The notes beneath the pieces were generated by a model that was not told the origin of the DNA, made no database searches, and was given only the letters and a program-made list of their open reading frames with translations. Shown piece by piece: positions 25,517-33,286 of a stretch of DNA of 64,000 nt. Position numbers and translations under genes: made by a program. The first letter of the stretch is position 1. Each line of letters begins with the position of its first letter. The stretch comes from Caballeronia ptereochthonis (lineage in GTDB: Bacteria > Pseudomonadota > Gammaproteobacteria > Burkholderiales > Burkholderiaceae), in contig NZ_FCOB02000024.1 of NCBI RefSeq assembly GCF_001545075.1, positions 62,001 to 126,000 on the forward strand. Direction: 5' to 3'.

Positions 25517-26206
25517 CTAGACGTAGTCGATGCGCTCGACGCCCGTATCCGTGCCGAGCAGGCAGAGATTCGCGCCGCGCGCGGCGAAGAGGCCGACCGT
25601 CACGACGCCCGGCCACGCGTTGATCTGCGCCTCCAGCGCGCGCGGATCGTCGATCGAGAGGCCCTTCACGTCGATGATCTCATTGCCGTTGTCGGTGATG
25701 AAAGGCAAGCCGTCCTTCGTCACGCGCACGATCGGCACGCCGCCGAGCGCGGCGAGCTTGCGGCCGATCGCGGTGCGCGCCATCGGCACGACTTCGACGG
25801 GCAGCGGGAACTTGCCCATCACGGGCACGCGCTTGCTTGCATCCGCGATGCACACGAACACGTCCGCCACCGACGCGACGATTTTCTCGCGCGTGAGCGC
25901 GCCGCCGCCGCCCTTGATCATCGCGCCGCTCGCGTCGATTTCGTCGGCGCCGTCGACGTACACCGGCAGCGATTCGATCTCGTTCAGGTCGAACACCTTG
26001 AAGCCGTGCGATTCGAGCCGCGCGGTGGTCGCGAGCGAACTCGATACCGCGCCGCGATAACGCGCCTTCGATTGGGCGAGTGCGTCGATGAAGCAATTGG
26101 CGGTCGATCCGGTGCCGACACCGATGATCGCGCCTTCGGGCACGTTCGCATTCACGTAGTCGGCGGCGGCCTGGCCGACCAGTTGCTTGAGTTCGTCTTG
26201 AGTCAT
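25517..26206 (-). CDS. rpiA: Ribose-5-phosphate isomerase A
   Basis: A 229-residue RpiA, close to the 219 of E. coli. It has the phosphate-binding GVGTGSTANCFIDAL, VDGADEIDASG, and MIKGGGGALTREKI, which contain the catalytic Asp, Glu and Lys. It interconverts ribose-5-phosphate and ribulose-5-phosphate in the pentose phosphate pathway. The ATG at 26206 gives the normal MTQDELKQLVGQAAADYV start. The stop is TAG at 25517. Confidence 0.97.
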   Translation of the reverse strand: MTQDELKQLVGQAAADYVNANVPEGAIIGVGTGSTANCFIDALAQSKARYRGAVSSSLATTARLESHGFKVFDLNEIESLPVYVDGADEIDASGAMIKGGGGALTREKIVASVADVFVCIADASKRVPVMGKFPLPVEVVPMARTAIGRKLAALGGVPIVRVTKDGLPFITDNGNEIIDVKGLSIDDPRALEAQINAWPGVVTVGLFAARGANLCLLGTDTGVERIDYV

Positions 26207-26271
26207 GGGAGCGGTGCTGCGCGTGAGGGAAAACCGGAATTTTATCGGAGCGCGCGGAGTGCACGCGCCGA

Positions 26272-26667
26272 TCATGCCATCGCGCGCAGGAAGCCGAGCG
26301 GATCGTGCGTGCGCGCGACCGACGCGATGAACGCGAATACGACGATCGCCAGCACGCCGTAGACGGCGCGCGCGCCCTTGGTGCGGCCGCGCTTGAGCGC
26401 CAGCGTGCCGAGCACGATATAGACGACGAGGCCCGCGATCTTCGCGCCGAGCCACGCGGCGTTCGCGGAAAAGCCGATGATCGCGACCAGCGCGATTGCG
26501 CTTGCGAGCAGGAGCGTGTCGATGATGTGCGGCAGGATTTTCGCCGGACGCGCGGCGAGCAGGCGCGAGTCGGTCAGCATCCAGATCCAGCGCAGCACGA
26601 ATCCGGCGATGGAGAGGCCCGCGCAGGTCATGTGGGTCGCGCGCAGCGGCAGAAAGTAATCGCCCAT
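26272..26667 (-). CDS. SirB2-like integral membrane protein
   Basis: A 131-residue protein with four predicted membrane helices. It opens MGDYFLPLRATHMTCAGLSI and has FVLRWIWMLTDSRLL, then KILPHIIDTLLLASAIAL, and ends with a short basic tail. This order matches the SirB family, whose molecular role is not known. The ATG at 26667 gives the usual start; the frame continues upstream into the amidase gene region without conserved character. It lies 14 bases after the AmiD-like gene and is probably in its operon. Confidence 0.8.
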   Translation of the reverse strand: MGDYFLPLRATHMTCAGLSIAGFVLRWIWMLTDSRLLAARPAKILPHIIDTLLLASAIALVAIIGFSANAAWLGAKIAGLVVYIVLGTLALKRGRTKGARAVYGVLAIVVFAFIASVARTHDPLGFLRAMA

Positions 26668-26680
26668 CGTGGGCACCTTT

Positions 26681-27511
26681 TCAGTTGACGAAGTACTTGT
26701 CGAGCAAGGCCTGGGCGATGGCGTCGCTTTCCGCATCCGCGTTGCCGGCGTAGTCCGACGGGCGAAAGTGCATCTGGAACGCGCTGAACACGCGGCGCGT
26801 CCTGTCGTCGAGCACGCCGTCGGTCGCGACGTCGTAGCCGTAGCGCTTCAGTTTCTCTTGAAGCGCGCGCACGTCGGATGGCGTTTTCGGATCGCGGCCG
26901 GCGAGATGCGCGGCGACGGTCGCGTCGTCGGGCCATGCGCCCACGCCGGCATCGTACAGCGCGCGCCACGGAAATAGCGGCCCCGGATCGATCTTGCGCT
27001 GCGGCGCGATGTCGCTGTGGCCGACGACGCGCGTCGGCGGAATGCCGTAGCGCGCGACGATGTCGCGCGAGAGCTTGATGAGCGCGTCGATCTGCGCGGG
27101 CCGGTACGGTTGCCACGCGTCATTTCCGATGGGGCCGAGATTCACGTTCTCGATGCCGATCGAGGAGGCGTTCAGCTCCGTCGCGCCTTGCCAGTAGCTC
27201 TGGCCCGCGTGCCAGGCGCGCTTGTCCTCGGGGACGAGCTGGTAGACGACCGGCTCGCCTCGTTCGATGCGCGGGACGTCGGGGACGACGTAGTGCACGC
27301 TGACCTGATCGCCGGTCAGGACCGCGAGCGAACCGGCTTCGTCGATTTCCGTGTAGTGCATCACGAGGAAGCGGATGCGGGAGTCGGCATTTTTGGCGCG
27401 CAGGCTCGTGTCGGCCATGTAGGTGCCGCGGTCGATGGTCGTGGTGGTGCAGGCGGTGAGCGTGCAAGCCGATATCAACGCGGCGAAACCGATCGCTTTC
27501 TTCATGCTCAT
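26681..27511 (-). CDS. amiD: N-acetylmuramoyl-L-alanine amidase, AmiD-like lipoprotein
   Basis: A 276-residue lipoprotein precursor with lipobox LTAC at about residues 16-19. The Amidase_2 domain follows: RFLVMHYTEID has the first zinc histidine, SSIGIENVNLG the catalytic Glu region, and VVGHSDIAPQRKIDPGPLFPW the second histidine and the Asp. The C-terminal 70 residues are a peptidoglycan-binding domain (VRALQEKLKRYGYDVATDGVLDD in key positions). It should cleave stem peptides from MurNAc at the outer membrane and take part in muropeptide turnover. The ATG overlaps the stop of the HNH gene upstream (TGATG). Confidence 0.92.
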   Translation of the reverse strand: MSMKKAIGFAALISACTLTACTTTTIDRGTYMADTSLRAKNADSRIRFLVMHYTEIDEAGSLAVLTGDQVSVHYVVPDVPRIERGEPVVYQLVPEDKRAWHAGQSYWQGATELNASSIGIENVNLGPIGNDAWQPYRPAQIDALIKLSRDIVARYGIPPTRVVGHSDIAPQRKIDPGPLFPWRALYDAGVGAWPDDATVAAHLAGRDPKTPSDVRALQEKLKRYGYDVATDGVLDDRTRRVFSAFQMHFRPSDYAGNADAESDAIAQALLDKYFVN

Positions 27512-28461
27512 CACGATTGCTTTTCCCAGATCGATCGCACCAGCATCCAGTGAGTCTGAAGCGCTTCACTGCTCGGTCGTTGCTTCGCATCCTTCGGCAA
27601 GCGGAGCAAACGTCCCGCAAGCGAGGCGTACTCGCTGTCTTTCAATGCCGGCGCGATGGAGACTTCATGACTCGCAGGGTCGATTGCGATCAATGCGCGG
27701 TCGTAGAGCGTGTGCAGATCGGCGCGAAGCAGAAGTCCGTTCGGCACGACGTTCGTCTCCTTGCCCATGTAGCGGCAAATGTGCGCGGCTTCGAGGACTG
27801 CTTCGACGCGGCAGTCCGTAAGCGCGCAGCGGCGTTCATACGCTTCCAGCAATTTCTTGCGAAACGCGGGTTGCCCTTGTCGCATGACGATGGCGGCATC
27901 TATCCATCGACGCGCATCTTCAAGATTCGACGGATCGAATGCCGTCGCTGTTTCGATGGCCTGTTCGACCCGGTCGATGAGGGGAGCGTTGGCTGGTGAT
28001 TGGTCGAATCCAGGACTGCGCAGCTCGAAATATCCTTCGTGCCATTCCGTCACAAACGCCAAGCCGAGAACTCGATACCGAGGTTGTGGCTTGGTCTTTA
28101 CCTGACGCAGCACTCCAACTGGAACTCCATCGTCCCTGCAGGCCAGCAGCGCGCGATTCGTGAACTGACTGTCGCGCTTCGCGGGATCGAGTTGCTCTTG
28201 AAAATATCGATACGTCCAGGAACCGTCCGTATTCACGATGGGTTCGTGATCCGCATAAGGACCGTTGAGCGATTGACGCACGCTCACCGCATACTTGATT
28301 CCAGCCGGCTTATGAATGCCTTTGGCCTTATTAACGATGAAAGTCCCATCCGGCAAAGGGGCCGGCCAGAAAACTTCTTGACCTTCACGGTCGTGGAACC
28401 ACTGCAAAGCGGCGCGGTGAGCAGGCGCCAGTCGTTCGAAAATCGTATTAAGCGATGCCAT
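27511..28461 (-). CDS. HNH endonuclease with SRA-like N-terminal domain (putative modification-dependent restriction enzyme)
   Basis: A 316-residue protein. Residues 1-160 resemble the SRA/YDG base-flipping fold. GIHKPAGIKYAVSV is followed by SLNGPYADHE, GSWTYRYFQE, FTNRALLACRDDGVPVGVLR and YRVLGLAFVTEWHEGYFEL, with the family order of Gly, Tyr, Asn and Val-Arg positions. Residues 200-290 are an HNH_2 nuclease: RRCALTDC, then LEAAHICRY (first His), VPNGLLLRADLHTLYD (Asn and last His). Such proteins cut DNA carrying methylated or hydroxymethylated bases. GC content looks lower than both neighbours, suggesting acquisition. The SRA assignment is by eye and less certain than HNH. The ATG at 28461 is preferred over a TTG two codons earlier. 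Confidence 0.82.
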   Translation of the reverse strand: MASLNTIFERLAPAHRAALQWFHDREGQEVFWPAPLPDGTFIVNKAKGIHKPAGIKYAVSVRQSLNGPYADHEPIVNTDGSWTYRYFQEQLDPAKRDSQFTNRALLACRDDGVPVGVLRQVKTKPQPRYRVLGLAFVTEWHEGYFELRSPGFDQSPANAPLIDRVEQAIETATAFDPSNLEDARRWIDAAIVMRQGQPAFRKKLLEAYERRCALTDCRVEAVLEAAHICRYMGKETNVVPNGLLLRADLHTLYDRALIAIDPASHEVSIAPALKDSEYASLAGRLLRLPKDAKQRPSSEALQTHWMLVRSIWEKQS

Positions 28462-28500
28462 GAACAAGCTGCCGCATGTCTTTGTTTGAAATCAAGTCGC

Positions 28501-29244
28501 TTACTTCTTCACCTGCCGCTGCCGCACCGCCTCAAACAAACAAACCCCGCTCGCCACCGACACATTCAAACTCTCGACGGCCCCGGCCATCGGGATATTC
28601 ATGATCTCATCGCAGGTTTCACGAGTCAGGCGACGCATCCCCTCACCCTCCGCCCCGACGACGATCGCCACCGGACCATCCAGCTTGGTCTCGTAAAGAG
28701 AAGCCGTCGCCTCCCCCGCCGTGCCGATCACCCATACGCCCGCATCCTTCAGCTCACGCAGCGCCCGCGCCAGATTCGTCACGGTGATATACGGCACGCT
28801 CTCCGCCGCGCCGCTCGCCACCTTTGCCGCAGTCGCATTCAACCCCGCCGAGCGGTCGCGCGGCGCGATCACCGCATGCGCACCCGCGGCATCCGCAACA
28901 CGCAAGCACGCGCCCAGGTTGTGCGGATCGGTGACCCCGTCGAGCACCAGCAGCAAAGGCGTGCCCGAAATACCGTCGAGCAGCTCGGCCAGATTCTGCG
29001 CGAGCGGCAGATCGTGCGCGCGCGCGACCACGCCCTGATGCTGGATATTGCCCGCCAGCCCCCAGAGACGCGATTCGTCCGCCGCGATCAGCCGCACGCC
29101 CGCTTCCTTCGCGGAACGCAGAAAGTCCTGCATGCGCCGATCGTTGCGCGTGGGGTCGTACAGCACCTCCTCGATCGACGATGCATCCGCGCGCAAACGC
29201 GCGGTCACTGCATGAAATCCGTATAGAACCTTGAGACGTGACAT
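28501..29244 (-). CDS. rlmB: 23S rRNA (guanosine-2'-O-)-methyltransferase RlmB
   Basis: A 247-residue SpoU-type methyltransferase. It has an N-terminal L30e-like substrate domain (residues 1-75). The SPOUT domain has motif 1 LVLDGVTDPHNLGACLR, motif 2 IVVGAEGEGMRRL and motif 3 IPMAGAVESLNVSVASGVCLFE, which forms the knot. It methylates G2251 of 23S rRNA. It follows rnr at 103 bases, the same order as in E. coli. Confidence 0.96.
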   Translation of the reverse strand: MSRLKVLYGFHAVTARLRADASSIEEVLYDPTRNDRRMQDFLRSAKEAGVRLIAADESRLWGLAGNIQHQGVVARAHDLPLAQNLAELLDGISGTPLLLVLDGVTDPHNLGACLRVADAAGAHAVIAPRDRSAGLNATAAKVASGAAESVPYITVTNLARALRELKDAGVWVIGTAGEATASLYETKLDGPVAIVVGAEGEGMRRLTRETCDEIMNIPMAGAVESLNVSVASGVCLFEAVRQRQVKK

Positions 29245-29283
29245 GACTGATCCGAACCTTCGGTGAAAACTTCAAAAGCACGA

Positions 29284-29314
29284 CGCGGTCCGAAGCACGA
29301 AGCATCGGACCGCG
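29284..29314 (-). repeat. Ten-bp hairpin between rnr and rlmB
   Basis: CGCGGTCCGA (29284-29293) pairs with TCGGACCGCG (29305-29314). On the minus strand it sits between the rnr stop and the rlmB start and is followed by a weak TTTT. It may attenuate or process the transcript. Confidence 0.55.
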
Positions 29315-29347
29315 CGTAATGGCTGGCGGCTGACAGTGCGAGCCGCC

Positions 29348-31873
29348 CTATCGTTTCTTGCGCGCCGGCCGCCCCTGCGATGCCGTCTTCGATGCCGCGC
29401 CGCGTTTCCTCGCAGCGCCGCCGCGCGTGCTCGCCGCGAGCGTCGCGCCCTTCTTCGTGCCGCCGCGGGCGCGCGTGCTGGGAGCGTCGTCCTCGTTGCT
29501 GAACGAGCGAATGCGCGGACCCGCCGCGCCATTGCCGGCGCTCGCCGCATCGCTCGCGCCCGACGAAGGACGCGGCGACGGCGGCTTCACGGGCGTATCG
29601 CGCACGAGACGAAAATCGATCTTGCGCGCATCGAGATCGACGCGGCTCACCTGCACGCGCACGCGATCCGACATACGGTAGCGAATGCCCGTGCGCTCGC
29701 CGCGCAGCTCGTTCTTGATCTCGTCGTACTGGAAATAGTCGGAGCCGAGCTCGGTCACATGCACGAGCCCTTCGATGAACAGCGAATCCAGCTGCACGAA
29801 GATGCCGAACGACGTCACGCCGTTCACCATGCCGCCGTACTCCTCGCCGAGCTTGTCGCGCATGAAGTAGCACTTGAGCCAGGCTTCGACATCGCGCGAG
29901 GCTTCGTCGGCGCGCCGCTCGTTCGACGAGCAATGCAAACCCAGCTCTTCCCAGATCGCGACGCTGTTGCGCGAGCGTCCGCGCGCCGTATCGTCGGCCT
30001 TCTGCATTTCGCGCGCGGCCTTCGTCAGACCCGTGCTCAGCGAGACATCGTGACCGATGTCCGGCAGATACTTCTTGCCCTGCAGAATCGCGTAGATCGC
30101 GCGATGCGTGAGCAAGTCGGGGTAGCGTCGAATCGGGCTCGTGAAGTGCGCGTACGCCTCGTAAGCGAGCCCGAAATGGCCGATGTTGTCGGGGCTGTAC
30201 ACGGCCTGCTGCATCGAGCGCAGCACCATCGATTGCAGCATCTGCGCATCGGGCCGGTCGCGGATCTGCGCGATCAGCGCGGCGTAGTCGCTCGCGTGCG
30301 GCTTCTCGCCGCCGGTGAGCGTCAGGCCGACGCCGCGCAGGAACGCGCGCAGGTTCTCGAGCTTCTCTTCCGTCGGCCCCGCGTGCACGCGATACAGCCC
30401 CGGATGCTTGTTGCGCTTCAGGAAATCCGCCGCGCAGACGTTCGCGGCCAGCATGCATTCCTCGATCAGCCGATGCGCGTCGTTGCGATGACGCGGCACG
30501 ATCTGCTCGATCTTGCCCTGCGAGTTCACGACGATATACGTCTCCGTCGTGTCGAAATCGATCGCGCCGCGTTTCTGGCGCGCGGCGTGCAGCGCCTTGT
30601 AGACGCCGTAGAGGTTCTGCAACTGCGGCAGGAGATCGGCGCGGCGCGCGGCTTCCGGTCCCTTCGTGTTGGTCAGCACGGCCGCGACTTCGGTATAGGT
30701 GAGCCGCGCCGCCGAATGCATCACGCCCGGATAGAACTGATACGCCTTGATCTCGCCGCGCGCCGTGATGACCATGTCGCACACGAGCACGCAGCGGTCG
30801 ACGTCCGGGTTCAACGAGCAGAGCCCATTCGACAGCTTCTCCGGCAGCATCGGGATCACGCGCCGCGGGAAGTACACCGACGTGCTGCGGTCGAGCGCAT
30901 CGACATCGAGCGGCTCGTTCGGGCGCACGTAATGCGACACGTCCGCGATCGCCACCAGCAGGCGGAAGCCCTGACCGCGACCGACCGCGATCGGCTCGCA
31001 ATAGACGGCGTCGTCGAAGTCGCGCGCGTCCTCGCCGTCGATGGTGACGAGCGGCACGTCCCGCAAATCCACGCGATGACGGATATCGACCGGACGCACT
31101 TCGTCGGGCAGCTTCGCGGCCTGCGCGAGCGCGGCTTCGCTGAACTCATGCGGCACGCCGTATTTGCGCACGGCGATCTCGATCTCCATGCCGGGATCGT
31201 CGATATCGCCGATGACCTCGACCACGCGTCCGAGCGGCTGCGAATGGCGGCTCGGGAAGTCCGTCAGATCGACCGACACCACCTGCCCGACCTTCGCCTT
31301 CTTTGCGTTCTGCGTGATGAGAATGTCGTGCCCGATGCGCTTGTCTTCCGGCACGAGAAGCAGCGCGCCGTTCTCGTTGATGAGGCGCCCGATGATGCGC
31401 TTGTTCGCCCGCTCCGTCACTTCGACGATATGCCCTTCCGGCCGCCCGCGACGGTCGTAGCCGACGATGCGCGCGAGTACGCGATCGTTGTGCATGACCT
31501 TCTGCATTTCGCCGTTGGGCAGGAAGAGATCGTCCTGGCCGTCGTCGCGGATCAGGAAGCCGAAGCCGTCGCGATGGCCCTGCACGCGGCCCGCGACGAA
31601 ATTGGACGGATGAGTCAGCTGGTAATGGCCGCGCTTGTCGAGGCGGATTTGCCCGTCGCGTTCCATGGCCGCCAGGCGCTTGAAAAATCCTTCACGCTCC
31701 TGGCGTTTGATCGACAGCGCTTCGGCGATGTCGTTCGCGGCATGCGGAGTCTCGCTCGTGCGCAGCACGCCGAGAATCTCTTCGCGGCTGGGAATCGGAT
31801 AGGGATATTTGCTCAAGGGCTTGATCGTGTTGTTCTCGTTTGGGCTGGACTTTTTCCCGTACTGTGCGGCCAT
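29348..31873 (-). CDS. rnr: Ribonuclease R
   Basis: An 841-residue exoribonuclease. It has an N-terminal winged helix (residues 20-90), cold-shock domains, the RNB catalytic domain with DGEDARDFDDAVYCE (the acidic metal-binding set) and an S1 domain (LGEEYGGMVNGVTSFGIFVQ). A long tail rich in Lys, Arg, Ser and Ala follows, ending RPARKKR. It degrades structured RNA 3' to 5' and acts in rRNA and tmRNA turnover. The basic tail is typical for betaproteobacteria. rlmB follows on the same strand. Confidence 0.97.
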   Translation of the reverse strand: MAAQYGKKSSPNENNTIKPLSKYPYPIPSREEILGVLRTSETPHAANDIAEALSIKRQEREGFFKRLAAMERDGQIRLDKRGHYQLTHPSNFVAGRVQGHRDGFGFLIRDDGQDDLFLPNGEMQKVMHNDRVLARIVGYDRRGRPEGHIVEVTERANKRIIGRLINENGALLLVPEDKRIGHDILITQNAKKAKVGQVVSVDLTDFPSRHSQPLGRVVEVIGDIDDPGMEIEIAVRKYGVPHEFSEAALAQAAKLPDEVRPVDIRHRVDLRDVPLVTIDGEDARDFDDAVYCEPIAVGRGQGFRLLVAIADVSHYVRPNEPLDVDALDRSTSVYFPRRVIPMLPEKLSNGLCSLNPDVDRCVLVCDMVITARGEIKAYQFYPGVMHSAARLTYTEVAAVLTNTKGPEAARRADLLPQLQNLYGVYKALHAARQKRGAIDFDTTETYIVVNSQGKIEQIVPRHRNDAHRLIEECMLAANVCAADFLKRNKHPGLYRVHAGPTEEKLENLRAFLRGVGLTLTGGEKPHASDYAALIAQIRDRPDAQMLQSMVLRSMQQAVYSPDNIGHFGLAYEAYAHFTSPIRRYPDLLTHRAIYAILQGKKYLPDIGHDVSLSTGLTKAAREMQKADDTARGRSRNSVAIWEELGLHCSSNERRADEASRDVEAWLKCYFMRDKLGEEYGGMVNGVTSFGIFVQLDSLFIEGLVHVTELGSDYFQYDEIKNELRGERTGIRYRMSDRVRVQVSRVDLDARKIDFRLVRDTPVKPPSPRPSSGASDAASAGNGAAGPRIRSFSNEDDAPSTRARGGTKKGATLAASTRGGAARKRGAASKTASQGRPARKKR

Positions 31874-31983
31874 GCGGGCTTACATCGTTCGGATCATTCT
31901 AACACCCGTCCTTCAAGCGCCACGGGCGTTGCGGGCCGATTCGACGCGCCGCGCGCCGCGAGGAACGCGCAAATTCGAAACAC

Positions 31984-32011
31984 TTGACAGGCCCGTTACG
32001 CTCGCTATAAT
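31984..32011 (+). promoter_or_regulatory. Consensus sigma-70 promoter of the first tRNA-Leu gene
   Basis: TTGACA (31984-31989) and TATAAT (32006-32011) match consensus exactly with a 16-base spacer, 39 bases before the tRNA. Confidence 0.92.
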
Positions 32012-32050
32012 GGCGTTCTTTGCTGCTGAACTCACGCAAAACGCACCCTT

Positions 32051-32137
32051 GCCCAGGTGGCGGAATTGGTAGACGCACTAGGTTCAGGTCCTAGCGGTGG
32101 CAACACCGTGGAGGTTCGAGTCCTCTCTTGGGCACCA
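32051..32137 (+). tRNA. leuT-like: tRNA-Leu(CAG), copy 1
   Basis: An 87-base class II tRNA with encoded CCA. The acceptor arms GCCCAGG and CTTGGGC pair with one G-U wobble. The anticodon stem CTAGG/CCTAG encloses the loop TTCAGGT, giving anticodon CAG at 32085-32087, which reads CUG. The long variable arm (CGGTGGCAACACCGT) and the TTCGAGT T-loop are intact. It differs from the second copy 224 bases downstream at a single base in the 3' acceptor strand. Confidence 0.97.
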
Positions 32138-32144
32138 GATGTCG

Positions 32145-32178
32145 GAAAAAGCCACCTTCGGGTGGCTTTTTCTTTTTA
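32145..32178 (+). terminator. Terminator between the two tRNA-Leu genes
   Basis: GAAAAAGCCACC and GGTGGCTTTTTC form a 12-bp stem with loop TTCG, followed by TTTTTA, so each tRNA is its own transcription unit. Confidence 0.9.
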
Positions 32179-32224
32179 TGCGGAGACCGTGTTTCTGGTT
32201 TCGACGGGTCGCAAGACTTTTCGG

Positions 32225-32252
32225 TTGACACGGCTTCCATTCCCGCTAGAAT
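32225..32252 (+). promoter_or_regulatory. Sigma-70 promoter of the second tRNA-Leu gene
   Basis: TTGACA (32225-32230), a 16-base spacer and TAGAAT (32247-32252). The -10 box is embedded in the palindrome CCCGCTAGAATAGCGGG. It stands 22 bases before the tRNA. Confidence 0.88.
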
Positions 32253-32274
32253 AGCGGGCTCGCTGTACCCCGTG

Positions 32275-32361
32275 GCCCAGGTGGCGGAATTGGTAGACGC
32301 ACTAGGTTCAGGTCCTAGCGGTGGCAACACCGTGGAGGTTCGAGTCCTCTCCTGGGCACCA
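32275..32361 (+). tRNA. leuT-like: tRNA-Leu(CAG), copy 2
   Basis: An 87-base copy of the preceding tRNA with anticodon CAG at 32309-32311. Its acceptor stem is fully Watson-Crick paired (GCCCAGG with CCTGGGC), where copy 1 has a G-U pair. The encoded CCA is present. No duplicated sequence is obvious outside the tRNA and its promoter elements. Confidence 0.97.
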
Positions 32362-32398
32362 CGAAGCAACTCGGCGCAGCACAGAGAAGTCCGGAAGA

Positions 32399-32430
32399 CC
32401 CCGTAAATCTTGAATTTGCGGGGTTTTTTG
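32399..32430 (+). terminator. Terminator after the second tRNA-Leu gene
   Basis: CCCCGTAAAT (32399-32408) pairs with ATTTGCGGGG (32414-32423), one T-G wobble, followed by TTTTTTGTTTTTT. Confidence 0.9.
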
Positions 32431-32544
32431 TTTTTTGGCGTCCGACTCGCGCAACGAGGCGTCGCCCTGGAAAAGCCGACGTAACGTCCCTCGCGCGCAG
32501 ATCAACGATCGCCGCGAATCGAAGCAGTACGGCCACCAGTCGCC

Positions 32545-32901
32545 GGGTGACGATCCGCTCGTCATCCTCGGGGGTATCCATGTCCTGCGCGAACCGGTCG
32601 TTGGAGGACTGATAGAGGAACACCTCGTCCGGGTGCTCGGCAATCAGCTTGCGGCATCCCGGATTGATGTGCCCGCTCGTCACAGCGACGCGACACACCC
32701 GCCACCGACGTCATCTGCCCCTGCCGTGGCGTGGATTGAACTGGAAGGGTAGCGGCAGGCCGTCCAGCGCGTCGACTACCGCGCGCCCGTTGAAGCCCGT
32801 CACGACGACCACTTCCTGCGCCCGGCCGCGAGCAGCGTACGAGCCGTCCGCCGCACCGCCGACTCGCCGCCGAGCGGCAGCAGCAGCTTGTGTCCGCCCT
32901 G
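32545..32901 (-). pseudogene. Decayed MobA-like nucleotidyltransferase (molybdenum cofactor type) remnant
   Basis: Minus-strand fragments in three frames resemble one NTP-transferase family protein. From 32901: QGGHKLLLPLGGESAVRRTA. After a one-base loss near 32821: AQEVVVVTGFNGRAVVDALD and FQFNPRHG. After another lesion near 32720: GQMTSV. Then, with most of the middle missing, NPGCRKLIAEHPDEVFLY and NDRFAQDMDTPEDDERI, which is the usual C-terminal end. MobA-like proteins attach GMP or CMP to molybdopterin. The start region with the P-loop-like GAAGxGxR motif is also missing. At least three lesions make function impossible. Confidence 0.7.
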
Positions 32902-33013
32902 TACCTGTAATCAGCAGATCCACTACCGTGCGATGGTCTTCCTCCCCGAGCGATTCGCCGCGCGACTGCAGGCTTTCCTGCGAGCCGTAGTCGCGCAGAA
33001 AATCGAAAGCATC

Positions 33014-33224
33014 GTTGCTCATTTCGACGAGCTTCTCATCGGTGCGGGAGAGCTGCGCGCCGCCCTTCGCGCACGAACGCCGCATCGATGTTCACCTCGC
33101 TCATGTCGTTGACGATCACCGCGACGCGCCGCCCTTCGCGGTTGTCGAGAATGTGATTGAGCAGCGTGGTCTTGCCCGCGCCGAGGAAGCCGGAAAGAAC
33201 GGTGACCGGCAGTCGTGAGTCCAT
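33014..33224 (-). pseudogene. Truncated COG0523 (CobW/YciC-type) GTPase
   Basis: The start is intact: AAGGAG before ATG at 33224, then MDSRLPVTVLSGFLGAGKTT with the Walker A GFLGAGKTT, and VAVIVNDMSEVNIDAAF. An extra G in the run at 33063-33065 shifts the frame. In the other frame GGAQLSRTDEKLVEMSN continues, but where the family has the metal-binding GCxCC motif the sequence switches to unrelated DNA at about 33013. The full protein would be about 350-400 residues. COG0523 GTPases of this type are zinc metallochaperones, and the fragment follows a ZnuD-like receptor by 62 bases, so it was probably its operon partner. Confidence 0.85.
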
Positions 33225-33286
33225 GAGTTGCTCCTTGTCTGTCAGACCACGCGTGCGCGGGACGATGCACGCGCAAATGCCTCACG

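Noticed and set aside
32051..33224. Prophage or genomic island inserted at tRNA-Leu
   Set aside because: No integrase, no phage genes and no repeat of the tRNA 3' end beyond the tandem copies. Only gene remnants follow.
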